A stretch of 40,000 nt of DNA from Streptococcus salivarius (GTDB lineage Bacteria > Bacillota > Bacilli > Lactobacillales > Streptococcaceae): the NCBI RefSeq assembly GCF_000785515.1, contig NZ_CP009913.1, positions 24,001 to 64,000 of the forward strand, given 5' to 3'. A program made the translations under genes and the position numbers. The first letter of the stretch is position 1, and each line of letters starts with the position of its first letter. The notes beneath the pieces are model-generated. The model was not told the DNA's origin, did no database searches, and saw nothing but the letters and a program-made list of their open reading frames with translations. Shown here piece after piece: positions 9,001 to 16,126 of the stretch.

Positions 9001-9782
9001 CAGTATTCCCAGGTACGAACTCTGAGTACGATTCAGCTAAGGCCTTTGAAAAAGAAGGTGCAAAAGTCAACTTGGTACCATTTGTAACACTTAACGAAGA
9101 GGCTATTGTCAAGTCTGTTGACACTATGGTTGACAATATCGAAAAAGCTAACATTATCTTCTTTGCAGGTGGTTTCTCAGCAGCGGATGAACCAGATGGA
9201 TCAGCTAAATTTATCGTTAACATCTTGCTCAATGAAAAAGTACGTGCAGCCATTGATAGCTTCATCGAACGTGGTGGTTTGATTATTGGTATCTGTAATG
9301 GATTCCAAGCCCTTGTTAAATCAGGTCTTCTTCCATACGGTAACTTTGAAGATGCAAGCAGCACTAGTCCAACCCTCTTCTACAATGATGCCAACCAACA
9401 CGTGGCTAAGATGGTTGAAACACGTATTGCCAACACTAACTCACCATGGCTTGCCGGAGTAGAAGTTGGTGACATCCATGCCATCCCAGTATCACACGGT
9501 GAAGGTAAATTTGTCGTGACAGCTGAGGAATTTGCAGAGCTTCGTGACAATGGTCAAATCTTTACCCAATATGTTGACTTCGAAGGTAAACCAAGCATGG
9601 ATTCTAAATACAATCCAAATGGATCTGTGAATGCTATCGAAGGTATCACAAGTAAGAACGGTCAAATTATTGGTAAGATGGGTCACTCAGAACGTTTCGA
9701 AGACGGTCTCTTCCAAAATATTCCAGGAAATAAAGACCAACACCTCTTTGCGTCAGCGGTTAAATACTTTACTGGAAAATAA
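6057..9782 (+). CDS. purL: Phosphoribosylformylglycinamidine synthase, single-chain form
   Basis: Converts FGAR, glutamine and ATP to FGAM. This is the long single-chain type (1241 residues) that fuses the PurS-like N-terminal domain, the PurL synthetase and the PurQ glutaminase, unlike the separate PurS/PurQ/PurL of Bacillus. The synthetase carries HNHPTEIEPFGGAAT from H325 and the C-terminal glutaminase has its nucleophile at C1080 in IIGICNGFQ. The start at 6057 follows AAAGGA (6045-6050). It lies in one message with purC. A small stem GAGTGC/GCACTC (9785-9801) just after the stop lacks a T run and is probably not a full terminator. Confidence 0.97.
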   Translation: MDKRIFVEKKADFRVKSQSLVKELKHNLQLKTLNDLRIVQVYDVFNLAEDLFARAEKHIFSEQVTDTVLDEAAVKADLEKYAFFAIESLPGQFDQRAASSQEALLLLGSSNDVTVNTAQLYLVNKDIDANELEAVKNYLLNPVDSRFKDITVGIAKQDFSESDKTIPSLDFFETYTAEDFAKYKAEQGLAMEVDDLLFIQDYFKSIGRVPTETELKVLDTYWSDHCRHTTFETELKNIDFSASKFEKQLQATYDKYIAMRDELGRTEKPQTLMDMATIFGRYERANGRLDDMEVSDEINACSVEIEVDVNGVKEPWLLMFKNETHNHPTEIEPFGGAATCIGGAIRDPLSGRSYVYQAMRISGAGDITTPIAETRAGKLPQQVISKTAAHGYSSYGNQIGLATTYVREYFHPGFVAKRMELGAVVGAAPKENVVREKPEAGDVIILLGGKTGRDGVGGATGSSKVQTVESVETAGAEVQKGNAIEERKIQRLFRNGDVTRLIKKSNDFGAGGVCVAIGELADGLEIDLDKVPLKYQGLNGTEIAISESQERMAVVVRPEDVDAFVAECNKENIDAVVVATVTEKPNLVMHWNGETIVDLERRFLDTNGVRVVVDAKVVDKDVKLPEERQTSAETLEADTLEVLADLNHASQKGLQTIFDSSVGRSTVNHPLGGRYQITPTEASVQKLPVQHGVTTTASVMAQGFNPYVAEWSPYHGAAYAVIEATARLVAAGANWSKARFSYQEYFERMDKQAERFGQPVSALLGSIEAQIQLGLPSIGGKDSMSGTFEELTVPPTLVAFGVTTADSRKVLSPEFKAAGENIYYIPGQALAQEIDFDLIKSNFAKFEAIQADHKVTSASAVKYGGVVEALALATFGNHIGATVTLENLETALTAQLGGFVFTSPEEISGVAKIGQTAADFTLTVNGVTLDGHKLDSAFQGKLEEVYPTEFAQATELEEVPAVASDAVIKAKETVETPVVYIPVFPGTNSEYDSAKAFEKEGAKVNLVPFVTLNEEAIVKSVDTMVDNIEKANIIFFAGGFSAADEPDGSAKFIVNILLNEKVRAAIDSFIERGGLIIGICNGFQALVKSGLLPYGNFEDASSTSPTLFYNDANQHVAKMVETRIANTNSPWLAGVEVGDIHAIPVSHGEGKFVVTAEEFAELRDNGQIFTQYVDFEGKPSMDSKYNPNGSVNAIEGITSKNGQIIGKMGHSERFEDGLFQNIPGNKDQHLFASAVKYFTGK

Positions 9783-9937
9783 TAGAGTGCCAAGTGCACT
9801 CAGTAATGATATTTTTCAATGTAGCAGTAGTTCTAAAGAGCTTGAAAACTTGAGTTCACATTAGTGAAATGAGAGGCTAGGAACAGTTTTTCGTTTGCAT
9901 AACATTAGGAAAATATCAAAAATAAAAGGTATAAAAA

Positions 9938-11377
9938 ATGACATACGAAGTTAAATCTCTTAATGAAGAATGTGGTGTTTTTGGTATCTGGGGTCACCCG
10001 GATGCTGCCAAATTAACTTATTTCGGACTTCACAGTCTCCAACACCGTGGTCAAGAGGGAGCAGGAATTCTCTCAAATGATGCGGGTCAATTGAAGCGTC
10101 ATCGTGATATGGGGCTTCTCTCAGAAGTTTTCCGTGATCCAGCCAACTTGGACAAGCTAACTGGAACGGCTGCTATCGGTCATGTTCGTTATGCGACTGC
10201 TGGTGAAGCTTCTGTAGACAATATTCAACCATTCATGTTTAAGTTTCACGATGGACAGCTTGGTCTTGCTCATAATGGGAATTTGACTAATGCAGAGTCA
10301 CTAAGACATGAGTTGGAGAAAAATGGAGCTATCTTAAACTCAACTTCTGACTCAGAAATCTTAGCTCACTTGATTCGTCGTAGCCACAACCCATCCTTTA
10401 TGGGCAAGGTGAAAGAAGCCTTGAACACTGTTAAAGGTGGATTTGCTTATCTTCTTATGATTGAGGACAAGCTTATTGCAGCTTTGGATCCAAATGGCTT
10501 CCGTCCCCTTTCTCTTGGTAAGATGAGCAATGGTGCTATCGTGGTTTCATCTGAAACATGTGCCTTTGAGGGTGTTGGTGCAGAATGGATTCGGGATGTA
10601 AATCCAGGTGAGGTTGTTATCATCGATGATAATGGCATCACTTACGATACCTATACAACGGATACGCAATTGGCTGTTTGTTCGATGGAGTATATCTACT
10701 TTGCCCGTCCTGATTCAAATATCCAAGGGGTCAATGTCCATACAGCTCGTAAACGTATGGGTGCTCAATTGGCACGTGAGTTCAAACATGAAGCAGATAT
10801 TGTCGTTGGTGTGCCTAATTCATCACTTAGCGCAGCCATGGGATTTGCGGAAGAATCAGGCTTGCCAAATGAAATGGGCTTGATTAAAAACCAATACACC
10901 CAACGTACCTTTATCCAACCAACACAAGAATTGCGTGAGCAAGGGGTTCGTATGAAGCTCTCTGCCGTATCAGGTGTTGTTAAAGGCAAACGTGTGGTTA
11001 TGATTGACGACTCTATTGTACGTGGGACAACATCACGTCGTATCGTTAATTTGCTAAAAGAAGCAGGAGCAACAGAGGTCCACGTAGCAATCGGTAGCCC
11101 AGCCCTTGCCTACCCATGTTTCTACGGTATCGATATTCAAACACGTAAGGAATTAATTGCGGCCAATCATACAGTTGAGGAAACACGCGAAATCATTGGT
11201 GCGGATAGCTTGACTTACTTGTCAATCGATGGCTTGATTGATTCTATTGGAATTGACACAGATGCACCAAACGGTGGCCTTTGTGTGGCTTACTTTGATG
11301 GTAAATATCCAACACCATTGTATGACTACGAAGAACGCTATTTGGAAAGTTTGAAAGAACACACTTCTTTCTATTAA
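9938..11377 (+). CDS. purF: Amidophosphoribosyltransferase
   Basis: First committed step of purine synthesis: PRPP plus glutamine gives phosphoribosylamine. The 479-residue precursor has an 11-residue propeptide before the N-terminal nucleophile C12 (EECGVFGI), which must be removed for glutaminase activity. The PRPP loop IDDSIVRGTT begins at I356. In the Bacillus enzyme a 4Fe-4S cluster is held in part by a C-terminal CxxC; here that stretch reads C449-V-A-Y452, so one ligand is absent and the cluster is probably lacking. A 155-base gap follows purL. AAAAGG lies before the start codon. I see no convincing promoter, so read-through from purC is likely. Confidence 0.96.
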   Translation: MTYEVKSLNEECGVFGIWGHPDAAKLTYFGLHSLQHRGQEGAGILSNDAGQLKRHRDMGLLSEVFRDPANLDKLTGTAAIGHVRYATAGEASVDNIQPFMFKFHDGQLGLAHNGNLTNAESLRHELEKNGAILNSTSDSEILAHLIRRSHNPSFMGKVKEALNTVKGGFAYLLMIEDKLIAALDPNGFRPLSLGKMSNGAIVVSSETCAFEGVGAEWIRDVNPGEVVIIDDNGITYDTYTTDTQLAVCSMEYIYFARPDSNIQGVNVHTARKRMGAQLAREFKHEADIVVGVPNSSLSAAMGFAEESGLPNEMGLIKNQYTQRTFIQPTQELREQGVRMKLSAVSGVVKGKRVVMIDDSIVRGTTSRRIVNLLKEAGATEVHVAIGSPALAYPCFYGIDIQTRKELIAANHTVEETREIIGADSLTYLSIDGLIDSIGIDTDAPNGGLCVAYFDGKYPTPLYDYEERYLESLKEHTSFY

Positions 11378-11409
11378 GAGCAGTGCAGAAGAAAAAAGAG
11401 GAAAAAATT

Positions 11410-11451
11410 ATGTCTAAAAATGCTTACGCTCCACGTCTCACTACTGACTAA
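11410..11451 (+). pseudogene. Duplicated 5' end of purM (13-codon mini-ORF)
   Basis: ATG at 11410 opens a 13-codon frame, MSKNAYAPRLTTD, ending at 11451, with AGAGG at 11397-11401 in good position. Its first seven codons match the true purM start 179 bases downstream (MTNKNAYAQ), at DNA level as well. The likeliest reading is a remnant of the original purM start left by an insertion or partial duplication. Because it keeps a good ribosome binding site it may be translated as a leader peptide. I cannot tell these apart from one genome. Confidence 0.6.
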
Positions 11452-11558
11452 AAGCTAAAGCATTTGTCAGTAGACACTTTGCCCTATGGGGTCAAAGCTA
11501 GAGACCTGACTAGTATTTTTAGATAAAAAGATGGTTCATCTAAAAATACGTCGCACTC
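11418..11558 (+). other. Structured segment inserted at the start of purM
   Basis: The bases between the two purM starts fold strongly. AAATGCTT (11418-11425) can pair with AAGCATTT (11458-11465), while CTACTGAC (11441-11448) can pair with GTCAGTAG (11466-11473). These two helices interleave, so they form a pseudoknot or exclude each other. A third stem is CTTTG/CAAAG (11477-11497). The largest hairpin has a perfect 12-bp arm pair GTATTTTTAGAT (11513-11524)/ATCTAAAAATAC (11538-11549), extended outward by GAC/GTC and AGAG/CTCT. No transposase is present. A small non-autonomous mobile element or a regulatory leader are both possible. Confidence 0.55.
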
Positions 11559-11588
11559 TTTCTCGAAAAAAGAAAAGGAATAAATAAA

Positions 11589-12611
11589 ATGACAAATAAA
11601 AATGCTTATGCTCAATCGGGTGTGGATGTTGAAGCAGGTTATGAAGTTGTTGAACGTATCAAAAAACACGTTGCCCGTACAGAGCGTGCAGGTGTCATGG
11701 GAGCTCTCGGTGGCTTCGGTGGTATGTTTGACCTTTCAAAAACAGGTGTCAAAGAGCCTGTTTTGATTTCAGGTACAGATGGTGTCGGTACTAAACTCAT
11801 GCTTGCTATTAAGTACGACAAACACGATACTATCGGTCAAGACTGTGTCGCTATGTGTGTTAACGATATCATCGCTGCAGGTGCTGAGCCCCTTTACTTC
11901 CTTGACTACGTAGCAACTGGTAAAAATGAACCAGCTAAATTGGAGCAGGTTGTTGCTGGTGTTGCTGAAGGTTGTGTGCAAGCTGGTGCAGCCCTTATTG
12001 GTGGTGAAACTGCTGAAATGCCTGGTATGTATGGTGAAGACGACTATGATTTGGCAGGTTTCGCGGTAGGTATCGCAGAAAAATCTCAAATCATCGACGG
12101 CTCAAAAGTAGCTGAAGGTGATGTGCTTCTTGGACTTGCTTCAAGCGGTATCCACTCCAACGGTTACTCACTCGTGCGTCGTGTATTTGCTGATTACACA
12201 GGGGAAGAAGTTCTTCCAGAACTTGAAGGCAAAAAACTTAAAGACGTTCTTCTTGAACCAACTCGTATCTACGTCAAAGCAGCTTTGCCACTCATCAAAG
12301 AAGAATTGGTTAACGGTATTGCCCACATCACAGGTGGTGGTTTCATCGAAAATGTACCACGTATGTTCTCAGATGACTTGGCTGCTGAAATTGATGAAAG
12401 CAAAGTGCCGGTTCTTCCAATTTTTAAAGCCCTTGAAAAATATGGTGAAATCAAACATGAAGAAATGTTTGAAATCTTCAACATGGGTATTGGTCTCATG
12501 CTTGCGGTTAAACCAGAAAATGTTGAACGTGTCAAAGAACTTCTTGACGAACCTGTTTATGAAATCGGTCGTATTGTGAAGAAAGATGGCGCAAGTGTGG
12601 TGATTAAATAA
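11589..12611 (+). CDS. purM: Phosphoribosylaminoimidazole synthetase (AIR synthase)
   Basis: Closes the imidazole ring: FGAM plus ATP gives AIR. It is 340 residues long, as expected. Visible motifs are the glycine-rich [12 protein letters not shown] near residue 40, [13 protein letters not shown] and [11 protein letters not shown], which belong to the PurM ATP-binding fold. The start at 11589 follows AAAAGGAATAA. Upstream lies the structured insert carrying a second copy of the gene's first codons. The stop overlaps the purN start by one base (TAATG), so the two are translationally coupled. Confidence 0.97.
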   Translation: MTNKNAYAQSGVDVEAGYEVVERIKKHVARTERAGVMGALGGFGGMFDLSKTGVKEPVLISGTDGVGTKLMLAIKYDKHDTIGQDCVAMCVNDIIAAGAEPLYFLDYVATGKNEPAKLEQVVAGVAEGCVQAGAALIGGETAEMPGMYGEDDYDLAGFAVGIAEKSQIIDGSKVAEGDVLLGLASSGIHSNGYSLVRRVFADYTGEEVLPELEGKKLKDVLLEPTRIYVKAALPLIKEELVNGIAHITGGGFIENVPRMFSDDLAAEIDESKVPVLPIFKALEKYGEIKHEEMFEIFNMGIGLMLAVKPENVERVKELLDEPVYEIGRIVKKDGASVVIK

Positions 12612-13165
12612 TGTCTAAAAGGATTGCTGTATTTGCCTCTGGCAACGGCTCAAACTTTCAGGTGATTGCGGAACAATTTCCAGTAGAATTTGTCTTTTCA
12701 GATCACCGGGATGCCTATGTCTTAGAACGTGCCAAAAATCTTGGTGTGGCTAGCCATGCCTTTGAACTCAAGGAATTTGACAATAAAGCAGCTTATGAAG
12801 AAGCTATCGTCAAACTCTTGGATGAACACCAGATTGATTTGGTTTGCTTAGCGGGGTATATGAAAATTGTTGGCCCAACCTTACTAGCAGCTTATGAAGG
12901 CCGTATCATCAATATTCACCCGGCATATCTCCCTGAATTCCCAGGAGCTCATGGTATTGAGGATGCTTGGAATGCAGGTGTTGGCCAGTCTGGTGTGACT
13001 ATTCACTGGGTGGATTCTGGTGTTGATACCGGTAAGGTTATCAAACAAGTCCGTGTGCCACGCCTTGAAGGTGATACCCTTGATACTTTCGAAACTCGCA
13101 TCCACGAAACAGAGTACAAGCTCTATCCAGAAGTCTTGGATAGTTTGGGAGTTGCACGAAAATAA
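12611..13165 (+). CDS. purN: Phosphoribosylglycinamide formyltransferase (folate-dependent)
   Basis: Transfers the formyl group of 10-formyl-tetrahydrofolate to GAR. It is 184 residues long, as expected for PurN. The N-terminal FASGNGSNFQ binds the phosphate of GAR. The catalytic residues are N101 and H103 in NIHPAYLPEFPGAHG and D139 in DSGVDTGKV. It starts inside the purM stop codon. A 76-base gap without a terminator leads to purH. Confidence 0.97.
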   Translation: MSKRIAVFASGNGSNFQVIAEQFPVEFVFSDHRDAYVLERAKNLGVASHAFELKEFDNKAAYEEAIVKLLDEHQIDLVCLAGYMKIVGPTLLAAYEGRIINIHPAYLPEFPGAHGIEDAWNAGVGQSGVTIHWVDSGVDTGKVIKQVRVPRLEGDTLDTFETRIHETEYKLYPEVLDSLGVARK

Positions 13166-13241
13166 GAAAGCCCTCGAGCTGAAAGAAAATTTTCGACTGT
13201 AGCAGATAAAGAACTTTTTTAAAAAAAGGAAAAGAAAGAAA

Positions 13242-14789
13242 ATGACTAAACGAGCACTTATTTCAGTCTCAGACAAAGCGGGCATTGTTGAATTTGCCCA
13301 AGAACTCAAAAAACTCGGTTGGGACATCATCTCAACAGGTGGTACTAAAGTTGCCCTTGACAATGCTGGGGTAGACACTATCGCCATCGACGATGTGACT
13401 GGTTTCCCAGAAATGATGGACGGTCGTGTAAAGACTCTCCACCCAAATATCCACGGTGGTCTCCTCGCTCGTCGTGACCTCGATAGCCACCTTCAAGCGG
13501 CTAAAGACAATAATATTGAACTTATCGATCTTGTTGTGGTAAACCTTTACCCATTCAAGGAAACGATTCTTAAACCAGACGTAACTTACGCTGATGCGGT
13601 TGAAAACATCGATATCGGTGGGCCATCTATGCTTCGTTCAGCAGCTAAAAACCACGCTAGCGTAACAGTTGTGGTAGATCCTGCTGACTATGCTGTTGTG
13701 CTTGACGAATTGTCAGCGAACGGCGAAACAAGCTACGAAACTCGCCAACGTTTGGCAGCGAAAGTATACCGTCACACAGCTTCATACGATGCTTTGATTG
13801 CGGAATACTTCACAGCTCAAGTGGGTGAAACAAAACCTGAAAAACTCACTTTGACTTATGACCTTAAGCAACCTATGCGTTACGGTGAAAACCCTCAACA
13901 AGACGCTGACTTCTACCAAAAAGGTTTGCCAACGGCTTACTCAATTGCTTCAGCTAAACAGCTTAACGGTAAAGAATTGTCATTCAACAATATCCGTGAC
14001 GCTGATGCCGCTATCCGTATCATCCGTGATTTCAAAGACCGTCCAACAGTTGTGGCTCTCAAACACATGAACCCATGTGGTATCGGTCAAGCTGACGACA
14101 TCGAAACAGCTTGGGACTATGCTTATGAAGCTGACCCAGTGTCAATCTTCGGTGGAATCGTAGTCCTCAACCGTGAAGTTGATGCTGCGACAGCTAAGAA
14201 AATGCACGGTGTCTTCCTTGAAATCATCATTGCACCAAGCTACACAGACGAAGCGCTTGAAATCTTGACAACCAAGAAGAAAAACTTGCGTATCCTTGAG
14301 TTGCCATTTGACGCTCAAGACGCTAGCGAAGTGGAAGCAGAATACACTGGTGTTGTTGGTGGTCTCCTCGTTCAAAACCAAGACGTTGTTAAAGAAAGTC
14401 CAGCTGACTGGCAAGTGGTTACTAAACGCCAACCAACTGAGACAGAAGCGACAGCTCTTGAGTTTGCTTGGAAAGCTATCAAGTATGTCAAATCAAATGG
14501 TATCATCGTGACTAACGACCACATGACACTTGGTGTTGGCCCAGGTCAAACTAACCGTGTGGCTTCAGTCCGTATCGCCATTGAGCAGGCTAAAGACCGT
14601 CTTGATGGTGCTGTTCTTGCTTCAGATGCCTTCTTCCCATTTGCGGATAACGTGGAAGAAATCGCTAAAGCAGGTATCAAAGCAATCATCCAACCGGGTG
14701 GATCAGTCCGTGACCAAGAGTCAATCGAAGCTGCTGATAAACATGGTTTGACAATGATCTTTACAGGCGTTCGTCACTTCCGTCATTAA
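13242..14789 (+). CDS. purH: Bifunctional AICAR transformylase/IMP cyclohydrolase
   Basis: Carries out the last two steps to IMP. The 515-residue protein has an N-terminal MGS-like cyclohydrolase domain ([22 protein letters not shown]) and a C-terminal AICAR transformylase with the catalytic pair K274-H275 in [11 protein letters not shown]. The start at 13242 follows AAAAAGGAAAAG. A terminator comes 12 bases after the stop, so the first purine message ends here, before the hydrolase gene and purD. Confidence 0.97.
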   Translation: MTKRALISVSDKAGIVEFAQELKKLGWDIISTGGTKVALDNAGVDTIAIDDVTGFPEMMDGRVKTLHPNIHGGLLARRDLDSHLQAAKDNNIELIDLVVVNLYPFKETILKPDVTYADAVENIDIGGPSMLRSAAKNHASVTVVVDPADYAVVLDELSANGETSYETRQRLAAKVYRHTASYDALIAEYFTAQVGETKPEKLTLTYDLKQPMRYGENPQQDADFYQKGLPTAYSIASAKQLNGKELSFNNIRDADAAIRIIRDFKDRPTVVALKHMNPCGIGQADDIETAWDYAYEADPVSIFGGIVVLNREVDAATAKKMHGVFLEIIIAPSYTDEALEILTTKKKNLRILELPFDAQDASEVEAEYTGVVGGLLVQNQDVVKESPADWQVVTKRQPTETEATALEFAWKAIKYVKSNGIIVTNDHMTLGVGPGQTNRVASVRIAIEQAKDRLDGAVLASDAFFPFADNVEEIAKAGIKAIIQPGGSVRDQESIEAADKHGLTMIFTGVRHFRH

Positions 14790-14801
14790 GAACTTACAAA
14801 G

Positions 14802-14826
14802 CATCCAAGAAATTGGATGTTTTTTA
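14802..14826 (+). terminator. Terminator of the purC-purH message
   Basis: CATCCAA (14802-14808) and TTGGATG (14813-14819) form a 7-bp stem with a GAAA loop followed by six T residues. Confidence 0.9.
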
Positions 14827-14831
14827 AATCC

Positions 14832-14864
14832 CTTAAGCTTCCTTTAAGCTCTCCAAGTTATACT
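14832..14864 (+). promoter_or_regulatory. CiaR box and promoter of csRNA gene 1
   Basis: CTTAAG (14832-14837), a 5-bp spacer and TTTAAG (14843-14848) match the CiaR direct repeat TTTAAG-N5-TTTAAG. TATACT (14859-14864) follows after exactly 10 bp, with no -35. This is the layout of CiaR-activated promoters in streptococci. Confidence 0.8.
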
Positions 14865-14870
14865 AATACC

Positions 14871-14933
14871 ATCCTAAAAAACTTTTCTTTTTCATAATTC
14901 TCCTAAGAGCTCAGCACTAGCTGGGCTTTTTTA
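14871..14933 (+). ncRNA. Cia-dependent small RNA (csRNA family), copy 1
   Basis: The predicted ~63-nt transcript starts with the shared ATCCTAAAAAACTTTT stretch. Its unpaired middle holds TTCATAATTCTCC (14891-14903), complementary to a Shine-Dalgarno sequence followed by AUG (GGAGAATTATGAA). It ends in a terminator stem AGCTCAGC (14908-14915)/GCTGGGCT (14920-14927) plus T run. The csRNAs of the CiaRH regulon act by blocking translation starts. It lies between purH and the convergent hydrolase gene. Confidence 0.75.
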
Positions 14934-14942
14934 TTTCAGAGT

Positions 14943-14972
14943 ATCAAAAAAACAACCGTTCTCACGATTGTT
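14943..14972 (-). terminator. Terminator of the CHAP hydrolase gene
   Basis: On the minus strand AACAATCGT and ACGGTTGTT form a 9-bp stem (one G-T pair) with a GAGA loop, followed by a T run, 8 bases after the stop codon. Confidence 0.85.
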
Positions 14973-14980
14973 TAATAGAA

Positions 14981-15820
14981 TTAAACCTTTTCAAGGACAG
15001 ACTGGGTTACCCAGGTCTTGCGATTTCCGATTTGGACGAGGACGCCATCGCTAGGTGGGTCAATGGCTAGCACTTTGAAGTTACCTGGAATAGTAAAGGT
15101 CTCACCAGGATTGAGGTACTGGTCTGATGTTGGATTACCCTGTCCATCAACTTCAATAACAGGTCCAGGATCAACGATATTGTGTTTAGTTGGTGTACCT
15201 CCAGCTAAATCTTGGCTAGTGATGGTATTTCCTGACACAGACGTGACACGGAAAGTTCCTGAGAAGCGGACTGTATCACCAACTTTGATAGAAGAGTTAG
15301 TAGAATTTCCATTTTGGGCTCCTGGTTCGAGGTCTTTAAAATGGATATAGCCAGACACCTGACTCTTATGGAAGCTACGTTTGTGGTATTTCTCAGGACC
15401 TTGACCCGCATCGTAGTTGTACTCCTCAATGGTCACCTGATCACCATGAACTTCTGCAACCCAAGCGACATGCCCCATGTGCCCCGCTCCATTGACACCA
15501 GCTGAGAACCAGGCGATGCTCCCTACGGCAGGATTCATGTCAACGCGGTGGCCATTGGCACGTGCGATGCTGCCCCAAGTGATGGCATTTCCATACCCTA
15601 CAGGCAGAGTGAAACCGTTGGTGTTGCTGAGACGATAGGCTGCAAAGGATGTACACTGACGCCAGTACATGGTCCAAGGATCCACGCCAAAGCCACCATA
15701 TTTCCAAGAGGAAGGGTAGTCATCCCCGAGGACAGCCGCCTGAGCAGAGCTGCCACACGAAACCGAAACAGTCACTAGACAAGCTAGCGGTAAGAGACAA
15801 TTTAGTATTTTTTTCTTCAT
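14981..15820 (-). CDS. Secreted CHAP-domain peptidoglycan hydrolase with C-terminal SH3-like region
   Basis: A 279-residue exported protein. The N-terminus MKKKILNCLLPLACLVTVSV is a signal peptide with likely cleavage after AQA. The CHAP domain (about residues 35-150) has its nucleophile in WRQCTSFAAYR and its His in GHMGHVAWV. Two short repeats resembling bacterial SH3 domains follow (about 175-279), probably for wall binding. CHAP enzymes cut peptide bonds or the amide bond of peptidoglycan. ATG at 15820 is preferred because GGAGGT lies 5 bases before it; an in-frame GTG at 15832 overlaps that site. It runs against the purine genes and separates purH from purD, with a csRNA gene on either side. 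It differs from PcsB in having CHAP first. I do not recognise a settled gene name. Confidence 0.85.
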   Translation of the reverse strand: MKKKILNCLLPLACLVTVSVSCGSSAQAAVLGDDYPSSWKYGGFGVDPWTMYWRQCTSFAAYRLSNTNGFTLPVGYGNAITWGSIARANGHRVDMNPAVGSIAWFSAGVNGAGHMGHVAWVAEVHGDQVTIEEYNYDAGQGPEKYHKRSFHKSQVSGYIHFKDLEPGAQNGNSTNSSIKVGDTVRFSGTFRVTSVSGNTITSQDLAGGTPTKHNIVDPGPVIEVDGQGNPTSDQYLNPGETFTIPGNFKVLAIDPPSDGVLVQIGNRKTWVTQSVLEKV

Positions 15821-15875
15821 TTTAACCTCCACCTACCTATTCGCAGTTTTTCAGGAAAATGAAGATATTTTTGCG

Positions 15876-15908
15876 TTTAAGCCTCCCTTAAGCTGCTCAG
15901 GATATACT
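15876..15908 (+). promoter_or_regulatory. CiaR box and promoter of csRNA gene 2
   Basis: TTTAAG (15876-15881), a 5-bp spacer, CTTAAG (15887-15892), 10 bp, then TATACT (15903-15908): the same geometry as the other three copies. It lies upstream of, and divergent from, the CHAP hydrolase gene. Confidence 0.8.
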
Positions 15909-15914
15909 ATCATC

Positions 15915-15980
15915 AATCCTAAATAACTTTTTTCATTTTCATAATCTCCCAAGAGGTGGTCCAAGTGGCTGCCTTTTTTG
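15915..15980 (+). ncRNA. Cia-dependent small RNA (csRNA family), copy 2
   Basis: The ~65-nt transcript shares ATCCTAAATAACTTTT with the other copies. TTTTCATAATCTCCC (15936-15950) is complementary to a ribosome binding site plus AUG. The terminator stem 15954-15961/15967-15974 includes several G-U pairs and is followed by six T residues. It ends about 150 bases before purD. Confidence 0.75.
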
Positions 15981-16005
15981 TGTCCAAATTTGGATACACA
16001 CCCAT

Positions 16006-16042
16006 ATCTCCGAACAAATATGTTATAATAGTTATGTATAAT
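16006..16042 (+). promoter_or_regulatory. Probable purD promoter region with PurBox-like sequence
   Basis: ATCTCCGAACAAA (16006-16018) matches the PurBox consensus at 11 of 13 positions. It directly precedes two overlapping -10 candidates, TATAAT at 16024-16029 and 16037-16042, neither with a good -35. The distance differs from the -76 arrangement at purC, so control by PurR is uncertain. A stem GGGC/GCCC (16083-16094) lies in the leader. Confidence 0.4.
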
Positions 16043-16126
16043 TCGTGAAAATTGCTAATTTTTCCGAATGATTGTCGTTAACGGGCATTTGCCCCTAGTC
16101 TTATTTGATATTGAGGTATCTTTCAA

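Noticed and set aside
15018..15350. Plus-strand open frame opposite the CHAP hydrolase gene
   Set aside because: The minus strand has a signal peptide, active-site motifs, ribosome binding site and terminator; the plus frame has none.
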